A stretch of DNA of 5,602 bases from the NCBI GenBank assembly GCA_021794255.1, contig JAJYRF010000059.1, positions 434 through 6,035 of the forward strand, given 5' to 3'. Source of the stretch: a bacterium. GTDB taxonomy: Bacteria > SZUA-79 > Acidulodesulfobacterales > Acidulodesulfobacteraceae. Position numbers and translations under genes: made by a program. Under the pieces are notes generated by a model. The model ran no database searches and was not told the DNA's origin. It was given only the letters and a program-made list of their open reading frames with translations. Within the stretch, counting starts at the first letter, position 1; each line of letters begins with the position of its first letter. This document shows, piece by piece, positions 1-4,463 of the stretch.

Positions 1-214
1 ATTATTTGTTAAATAAATCAGATACCATTATTTGATACCATTATTTGAGATACCATTATTTGTTAAATAAATCAATAAATCAGATACCATTATTTTTATT
101 TGAGATAATTATTTGTTAAATAAATCAGATACCATTATTTGATACCATTATTTGAGATACCATTATTTGTTAAATAAATCAATAAATCAGATACCATTAT
201 TTTTATTTGAGATA
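1..214. repeat. Perfect 107-bp higher-order tandem duplication within the array
   Basis: Positions 1-107 and 108-214 read identically by eye, including four GATACCATTATT cores and two TGTTAAATAAATCA motifs in each copy. A third, shortened copy of 53 bp (215-267) keeps the start and the last part of the unit. A fourth begins at 268 and diverges at about 301, where an extra G is inserted. Identity over 107 bp means the duplication is recent, or is kept uniform by recombination. Because the first copy starts at the window edge, more copies may lie to the left. Confidence 0.9.
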
Positions 215-344
215 ATTATTTGTTAAATAAATCAATAAATCAGATACCATTATTTTTATTTGAGATAATTATTTGTTAAATAAATCAGATACCATTATTT
301 GGATACCATTATTTGAGATACCATTATTTTTAAAATATAAAATA

Positions 345-362
345 CCTGCAAATTCAGGCAGG
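345..362. other. Small GC-richer hairpin interrupting the array
   Basis: CCTGC (345-349) and GCAGG (358-362) are complementary around an 8-base loop, within about 35 bp (332-366) that do not match the surrounding array. The right flank, GCAGGAATGA, resembles the end of the palindromic intergenic repeats found in many bacteria that read like CCTGC...GCAGGAATGA. That similarity comes from memory of the motif and is tentative. The piece looks like a foreign or older fragment around which the array has grown. Confidence 0.4.
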
Positions 363-547
363 AATGAAGTAATAAATAAATCAGATACCATTATTTTATT
401 TATAAATCAGATACCATTATTTGGATACCATTATTTGTTTTTGATTATTTGTTAATAAATAAATCAGATACCGTTATTTGTTGGATACCATTATTTGGAT
501 ACCGTTATTTGTTAGATACCATTATTTGTTAATGGGGACTATTAATT

Positions 548-581
548 GGGAGGAGGAGAGGGAGGGGGAGGGGGTGGAGGG
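548..581 (+). other. Purine/G-rich tract, predicted G-quadruplex
   Basis: Only G and A occur from 548 to 574, followed by TGGAGGG. G-runs of three or more lie at 548-550, 560-562, 564-568, 570-574 and 579-581. The last four are separated by 1, 1 and 4 bases, which meets the usual intramolecular G-quadruplex rule (four G3+ runs, loops of 7 or fewer). The homopurine stretch could also form a triplex. It lies in DNA otherwise nearly devoid of G, exactly between the repeat array and the unique sequence upstream of the ATPase gene. The structure is predicted, not shown. A role as a replication or transcription barrier, or as a recombination boundary, is inference. Confidence 0.75.
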
Positions 582-633
582 CAGATTTAAATATACCCTC
601 TTATTATTTTTTGTTAAGGAATAGACAAAATAT

Positions 634-678
634 ATATTTTTATGCGCTTTAAAAGCACTGCTTTTTGCATAAAAATAT
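634..678. repeat. Nested inverted repeat (long hairpin)
   Basis: ATATTTTTATGC (634-645) is the exact reverse complement of GCATAAAAATAT (667-678), giving a 12-bp stem. Inside it, AAAAGC (651-656) pairs with GCTTTT (660-665) around a 3-base loop, so a stacked two-part hairpin can form. The 7-mer ATAGACA occurs on each side of the structure (621-627 and 691-697) as a short direct repeat. Possible readings are a transcription terminator for something to the left, or a very short palindromic mobile repeat flanked by a target duplication. It is far upstream of the ATPase promoter and probably not part of that transcript. Confidence 0.7.
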
Positions 679-730
679 GGTTATTTTATAATAGACATTT
701 TAATAGTTATTAACATTGAACTTATTTTTA

Positions 731-759
731 TTGACAATCTGGTGAAAATCCTTTAAAAT
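731..759 (+). promoter_or_regulatory. Sigma70-type promoter for the ATPase gene
   Basis: A perfect -35 box TTGACA (731-736) and a -10 box TAAAAT (754-759, one mismatch from consensus) are separated by the ideal 17 bp. Transcription would start near 766, leaving a 5' leader of about 90 nt before the ATG at 858. A second TATAAT (835-840) lies closer to the gene, but only a poor TTGGGG stands upstream of it at a 19-bp spacing, so I prefer the first. TATAAT-like strings are common by chance in such AT-rich DNA; the exact TTGACA with correct spacing is what supports the call. Confidence 0.65.
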
Positions 760-857
760 TATAATAATATAAAATAAAAGTGAATATACTCATCTAATTT
801 ATATATAAATTGGGGAGAATACCCACTTACCGCATATAATTTAAAAAGTAAGATATT

Positions 858-2036
858 ATGATAATAAAAAGGATATTAGAAGAAAAAATAGAAAAAAATC
901 TATTTAAAGGAAAAGTAATAATACTTTACGGCGCAAGACAGACAGGAAAGACTACTCTTGTAAAAAGTTTATATAATAGATTAAATGACGGTTTAGACGA
1001 TGAATTTTTAAATTCTGCCAAATCTAAAAGTTCTTCCAGCCTTACCGGTTCTATATATTTAAACTGCGATGAACCTGATATAAAAGACGCTTTGACCGAT
1101 AAAACATCAACGGAATTGAAATATTTCATAGGCAACCATAAACTTGTTATAATAGACGAAGCTCAAAGGGTTAAAAATATTGGTCTTACGCTTAAACTGT
1201 TAACTGATAATTTCCCTGATATGCAGATAATAGCAACAGGTTCATCATCATTTGAGCTGTCAAATAGCATAATAGAGCCGCTTACTGGCAGGAAATTAGA
1301 ATTTTATCTTTACCCGTTATCTATAGAGGAGTTGAAGACCGTTTATTCAGATTTGGAAATAAACAGGCTATTAGAAAATTTAATTATTTACGGAATGTAT
1401 CCCGGAATAGTTTTAGACGGAGACAACAGAGATGCCTATTTAAAAGAGTTGGCAAGAAGCTATTCTTATAAAGACGTTTTGACTTATCAGAATATAAGAA
1501 ATCATGACGCATTAATAAAATTGCTCCAGGCATTAGCGCTTCAGGCGGGAAACGAGGTCTCCTATAATGAGTTATCAAATTTGCTGGGTATAGACAAGAA
1601 AACGGTTGAAAACTATGTTCAAATATTAGAAAAAGCATTTATAATTTTCAGACTCACGTCGTTTAATACAAATATGCGGAACGAATTAAAAAGGCTTAGA
1701 AAAATCTATTTTTACGATACGGGAATAAGAAACGCTTTGATTAACAATTTAAATCCCTTGAATTTGAGGCAGGATACAGGTGCTTTGTGGGAAAATTATA
1801 TAATAAGCGAAAGAATAAAATTTCTTAAAAATAGCGGTATAGATAGGCGAAATTATTTCTGGAGATCCCTCAGCAAACAGGAAGTGGATTATATAGAAGA
1901 AGAAGCAGGAAGTATTTACGGTTTTGAAATAAAATGGAAAGAAGACAGACTAAGGGTGCCTAAACCGTTTCTTGATGCCTATCCGCATGCAAAGTGTTTT
2001 CTAATTAATAGTAAAAACTATATGAAGTTTATATGA
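858..2036 (+). CDS. AAA_14/DUF4143-family ATP-binding protein
   Basis: This 392-residue protein shows the full layout of the COG1373-like ATPases (AAA_14 domain followed by DUF4143). A Walker A loop GARQTGKTT is at residues 25-33, Walker B LVIIDEAQ at 96-103, and a sensor-1-like ATGSSSFEL at 126-134 followed by the family's TGRK (143-146). A winged-helix-like segment lies at about 234-262, then KIYFYDTG (282-289) and GALWENY (308-314). The C-terminus has a PD-(D/E)XK-like pattern: E342/D344 then E357-x-K359. Length is normal for the family. A serine-rich stretch at 53-65 between Walker A and B looks like a small insertion. The ATG is preceded by only a weak purine stretch (AAAGTAAGA). These proteins bind and probably hydrolyse ATP in the cytoplasm, but their substrate is not established. 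The gene stands alone, with no same-strand partner in the window. Confidence 0.92.
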   Translation: MIIKRILEEKIEKNLFKGKVIILYGARQTGKTTLVKSLYNRLNDGLDDEFLNSAKSKSSSSLTGSIYLNCDEPDIKDALTDKTSTELKYFIGNHKLVIIDEAQRVKNIGLTLKLLTDNFPDMQIIATGSSSFELSNSIIEPLTGRKLEFYLYPLSIEELKTVYSDLEINRLLENLIIYGMYPGIVLDGDNRDAYLKELARSYSYKDVLTYQNIRNHDALIKLLQALALQAGNEVSYNELSNLLGIDKKTVENYVQILEKAFIIFRLTSFNTNMRNELKRLRKIYFYDTGIRNALINNLNPLNLRQDTGALWENYIISERIKFLKNSGIDRRNYFWRSLSKQEVDYIEEEAGSIYGFEIKWKEDRLRVPKPFLDAYPHAKCFLINSKNYMKFI

Positions 2037-2373
2037 ATATAATTAAGGTGGACGCTTTCCGCTGTGATGTCTTCTAAAATGCAGCATAATACGGCAGCGG
2101 CAAAAATTTGTCAGGACAATTATTGATTATATTTAGAATTATTAAAAGTCATCAAAAATAAATTTTAATTTTAACAGATTTTTGCAATGCAATTAGAGAA
2201 GTTCAATACTTCACCATAATTGTCGGCAACATGTTGATATTGTTATAGGGGACTACAAAATAAAAAATAAAATGTAATAATATCAGTGAGTTATAATTGT
2301 GAAATAATGAAAATGGTGAAGTTGGGTTAAAATATGGATTCATTATCATTATTGTATATATGCAGAAATAGGC
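2037..2373. other. Intergenic region between convergent genes, no gene found
   Basis: These 337 bp lie between the 3' ends of the ATPase and flippase genes. No frame of useful length or recognisable product is open. The first 70 bp or so are clearly less AT-rich than the rest and contain a 6-bp inverted repeat, CCGCTG (2059-2064) with CAGCGG (2095-2100). This suggests a remnant of older sequence. A 10-bp palindrome, CAACATGTTG, lies at 2227-2236. I see no hairpin followed by a T-run that would be a convincing terminator for either gene. Confidence 0.6.
2208..2322. repeat. Spaced 10-bp inverted repeat, possible miniature element
   Basis: ACTTCACCAT (2208-2217) and ATGGTGAAGT (2313-2322) are exact reverse complements at the ends of a 115-bp segment. 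The interior is non-coding and holds the palindrome CAACATGTTG and two copies of ATAATTGT. The size and terminal inverted repeats are compatible with a miniature inverted-repeat element. However, no target-site duplication is evident at the outer edges, and a 10-bp match could arise by chance in a few hundred bases of biased sequence. Confidence 0.35.
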
Positions 2374-2447
2374 GGTTAATTCAATTTACTATTAACCCTC
2401 TAAACTCTTTGGTTAATTCAATTTACTATTAACCCTCTAAACTCTTT
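2374..2447. repeat. Perfect 37-bp tandem duplication over the flippase 3' end
   Basis: Positions 2374-2410 and 2411-2447 are identical. The right copy holds the last nine codons of the flippase (KEFRGLIVN) and its TGA stop (2418-2420). The left copy repeats them downstream of the stop and out of phase, since 37 is not a multiple of three. Within each copy GGTTAAT and ATTAACC form a 7-bp stem around a 10-base loop that carries the TGA (2374-2380/2391-2397 and 2411-2417/2428-2434). Two successive hairpins therefore sit at the end of the mRNA. They could stabilise or end the transcript, although no T-run follows. Confidence 0.92.
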
Positions 2448-3854
2448 AATATCTTTTTTGGTAATTATCTTTAAAATCAGCGATAATATAGCGTAAACCG
2501 CCATTCCTATGATAATGCTTAAAATTAATCTCTGATGAGCCAGTATAACTATATACGCCATAATCATAGATGCCGATAAAACTTTTATAAAATTTATTAT
2601 ATCAAATTTAATTTTTATAATTTTATATGTAAAATATATTAAACTGCTTACCATTAAAAGTTCAATAAAATTTAACGAATATATCGCGCCTTTTAACCCA
2701 AAATACTTAATAAAGAATATCGAAAACATAAACCCAATTATAGACGCAAACATGGCGGATTTTACAAGAGACTTTTTCGCATTTTTTGCCATAAGATAAG
2801 ATATCAGCGCAGAGCTTATCCCTACCGGAATAATAGCCCAGACCATCATTCTTAAAAGCATTGCGCTTTCAATAATTTTTAACCCGAACAACTCGGCAAT
2901 CAAATTATGGCTGATAACAAAACCGCCGAAGCATACAGGAATTGAAAAAGTATATGTAAATTTAATTAACTCGCTTAAAATTTTTAATTCTTTTTCATTA
3001 TCTTTTGCTTTTATAGCGTCCGATATAACGGGAATGAAAGCGTTGCCGGTTAAATTAAATATAACGAAGATAAACGCCATTAGCTTGTACGTTATATAGT
3101 AGAGTCCGATATTTTTATTATCGCTGAAAATTTTTAGAAAAACAATAGGGTAGCTTATATATAAAACGCTGAACCATACAAAAATTCCGAAAGGCATGGA
3201 ATCTTTAACCGTTTTTTTAAACGAACCGTATGAAAAGCTAACCATTATTTTTTTTATTAAGTTTTTGATATAGCCGAATTGAAAAGCGGAAGTTATAATA
3301 CTGCCCGCCAGAAATAATAAAACGGCGGCTAAATACCATTTTGAATTTTTTACGATTAATAGTACGCCAAGAAAATAAACTAATCCTCCTATAAGATTGG
3401 TTGTCAGAATTACGTGGTTTTTTTCAATTCCCCTTAATGCCCAAGAGAAATTAAAAGAATATATTAAAGGTAAAAAAGCAATAGTTATAAGCATAATTTT
3501 TTGTTTTATATCATCTTTAAACAAAAATATTCCGATAAAAATAATTATAATAGTTGATATAAAAGAAAGCAAAAATTTTGCCGACGTTATATCGTTGACA
3601 ATTTTTGCGATATTATTTTTATTTTTTGCAGCCTCCGTTTCTCCAAACGGCGATAAACCCGTATCGGAAATTGCAACAAAATATCCGCTTAAAGTAAGAG
3701 TAAATGCAAATTCGCCGTAGATAGAAGTATCCAATCTCTTAATAAGCAAAATATTAACGAGAAGCATTAATACGGCGCTTATAACGCGAGAGCTTAGCAA
3801 TAGCGAAAAATTTCTTATAAATCTTTGTTTGTTGGATAATTTATTTAATAGCAA
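2418..3854 (-). CDS. Polysaccharide flippase, Wzx-like (MOP superfamily)
   Basis: This 478-residue protein is hydrophobic almost throughout, with about 12-14 predicted membrane segments by eye, for example around residues 16-37, 46-65, 92-112, 117-137 and 148-168. Size and pattern match oligosaccharide flippases of the MOP/MATE-like superfamily. Family-type features are the N-terminal basic stretch NKLSNKQRFIRNF, YGEFAFTLTLSGYF in the second membrane segment, DTGLSPFGETEAAKN after it, and LRGIEKNH near residue 140. The role would be moving undecaprenyl-linked sugar units across the inner membrane for O-antigen, capsule or exopolysaccharide. The start is a TTG: no ATG occurs between it and the upstream in-frame stop, and the first internal Met (residue 30) lies within the first membrane helix. 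No Shine-Dalgarno is evident. The divergent glycosyltransferase supports a glycan locus. Substrate cannot be told. Confidence 0.88.
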   Translation of the reverse strand: MLLNKLSNKQRFIRNFSLLLSSRVISAVLMLLVNILLIKRLDTSIYGEFAFTLTLSGYFVAISDTGLSPFGETEAAKNKNNIAKIVNDITSAKFLLSFISTIIIIFIGIFLFKDDIKQKIMLITIAFLPLIYSFNFSWALRGIEKNHVILTTNLIGGLVYFLGVLLIVKNSKWYLAAVLLFLAGSIITSAFQFGYIKNLIKKIMVSFSYGSFKKTVKDSMPFGIFVWFSVLYISYPIVFLKIFSDNKNIGLYYITYKLMAFIFVIFNLTGNAFIPVISDAIKAKDNEKELKILSELIKFTYTFSIPVCFGGFVISHNLIAELFGLKIIESAMLLRMMVWAIIPVGISSALISYLMAKNAKKSLVKSAMFASIIGFMFSIFFIKYFGLKGAIYSLNFIELLMVSSLIYFTYKIIKIKFDIINFIKVLSASMIMAYIVILAHQRLILSIIIGMAVYAILSLILKIITKKDIKEFRGLIVN

Positions 3855-3895
3855 AGCGGTTTTATTTTTATGTTATATTAATGTTATAATTTAAA

Positions 3896-3928
3896 TTTTA
3901 ATATAATTTTAATATAATTTTAATATAA
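3896..3928. repeat. Three copies of an 11-bp A/T repeat
   Basis: TTTTAATATAA is repeated exactly three times (3896-3906, 3907-3917, 3918-3928), 42 bp upstream of the flippase start codon on its upstream side. The 11-bp period places a short T-tract on about the same face of the helix in each unit, so slight intrinsic bending is possible. It falls where the flippase promoter should be, and on the minus strand each unit supplies TATA-like strings. I cannot choose one -10 box among them. Confidence 0.85.
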
Positions 3929-4084
3929 ATTGAGATAGCAGCGATAAAGCAATAAAATAAATTCATACGATAAATAACTTAAAAATAACTTAATTATTAT
4001 TTAAACTAACGATTATATATTATTTATCTTAATTATATTATGATATTATGCAATAAACATCTTAATCTTATTATCTTAAACATC

Positions 4085-4130
4085 TCAAGAAAATTCCAGC
4101 CGCTTTGGCGGCTCATTGATAATTGCTTGA
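4085..4130. other. Isolated GC-rich hairpin in the A/T-rich spacer
   Basis: AGCCGC (4098-4103) pairs with GCGGCT (4108-4113) around a TTTG loop. TCAAG (4085-4089) and CTTGA (4126-4130), with AATT on each arm, allow a longer imperfect outer stem. It is the only GC-rich element in the spacer between the two divergent genes. A terminator is the usual reading of such a stem, but no good T-run follows on the plus strand, only a weak AATTTTCTT follows on the minus strand, and neither gene transcribes toward it. It may be a leftover terminator of a lost gene or a small structured RNA element. Confidence 0.5.
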
Positions 4131-4178
4131 AATAATATTTAATTATGTTTTATTGGAAATATTTCTTTAATAATAAAA

Positions 4179-4310
4179 TTTTATAGCATTTTATTTTATT
4201 TTATTTTATTTTATAGCATTTTATTTTATATTATTTTATATTATTTTATATTATTTTATATTATTTTATTTTATTTTATATTATTTTATATTATTTTATA
4301 TTATTTTTTT
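4179..4310. repeat. A/T tandem array with 5- and 10-bp periods
   Basis: The tract starts with two copies of TTTTATAGCATTTTATTTTA exactly 30 bp apart (4179-4198 and 4209-4228), joined by 5-bp TTTTA units. It continues as the 10-bp unit TTATTTTATA: exact copies at 4221, 4231, 4241, 4251, 4271, 4281 and 4291, with one changed copy at 4261 and a degenerate one at 4301. Apart from the GC pair in each TAGCA there is no G or C. One T4 tract per 10 bp is close to the helical repeat, which favours curved DNA. There is no open frame. Confidence 0.88.
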
Positions 4311-4352
4311 TATTGTATATCTATAAAATATAATAATAAAAAAATTATCAAA

Positions 4353-4436
4353 CTAAATTAAAACTAAATTAAAACTAAATTAAAACTAAATTAAAACTAA
4401 ATTAAAACTAAATTAAAACTAAATTAAAACTAAATT
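4353..4436. repeat. 11-bp tandem array directly upstream of the glycosyltransferase gene
   Basis: CTAAATTAAAA is repeated seven full times (4353-4429) plus CTAAATT (4430-4436), with the C residues exactly 11 bp apart. The array ends 27 bp before the ATG at 4464, so it lies in the promoter or leader of that gene. TATAAT strings follow at 4445-4450 and 4456-4461, so a -35 element, if present, would fall inside the array. A change in copy number would then alter promoter spacing or upstream DNA shape. That consequence is inference. Confidence 0.92.
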
Positions 4437-4463
4437 CAATAAAATATAATAAATTTATAATAT

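Larger units (their letters stand above)
1..533. repeat. Degenerate tandem array of GATACC(A/G)TTATT units
   Basis: This non-coding stretch is built from a short core, GATACCATTATT, usually followed by TG. I count 19 cores, starting at 21, 34, 49, 83, 128, 141, 156, 190, 243, 288, 302, 317, 384, 410, 424, 467, 484, 498 and 515. Those at 467 and 498 have CCG in place of CCA. Neighbouring cores are often 13-17 bp apart. Between them lies a second motif, TGTTAAATAAATCA, seen six times before position 290 and in altered form later. Order is greatest on the left, and the array becomes irregular after about 330. The left end lies outside the window. The spacing resembles an iteron-type protein-binding array, but no replication gene is visible here, so it may equally be a satellite grown by slippage and unequal exchange. 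Confidence 0.93.

Noticed and set aside
273..455. 60-codon plus-strand frame across the repeat array
   Set aside because: Its peptide (SDTIIWIPLF-like repeats) is a direct translation of the GATACCATTATT units. It has no ATG start, ribosome-binding site or recognisable domain.
1..533. CRISPR array
   Set aside because: The repeats are too short and irregularly spaced, the intervening sequences are themselves repeated instead of unique spacers, and no cas gene is visible.
810..840. TTGGGG/TATAAT as the main ATPase promoter
   Set aside because: The -35 box is poor and the spacing is 19 bp. The TTGACA-17-TAAAAT pair at 731-759 is much stronger.
926..1135. 69-codon minus-strand frame
   Set aside because: It lies wholly inside the well-supported ATPase gene on the other strand and has no family features.
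1384..1638. 84-codon minus-strand frame
   Set aside because: It is antisense to the ATPase winged-helix region, where the sense strand has clear family motifs.
2041..2110. Remnant of a coding gene or transposase end on the minus strand, based on higher GC and an open stretch
   Set aside because: About 25 codons are open, but I could not match the translation to any family with confidence, and stops occur in the alternative frames.
3397..3720. 107-codon plus-strand frame
   Set aside because: It is antisense to flippase membrane segments. Hydrophobic helices on one strand often leave the opposite strand open.
4098..4113. Rho-independent terminator
   Set aside because: The stem is good, but no adequate T-run follows on either strand and no gene in the window is transcribed into it.
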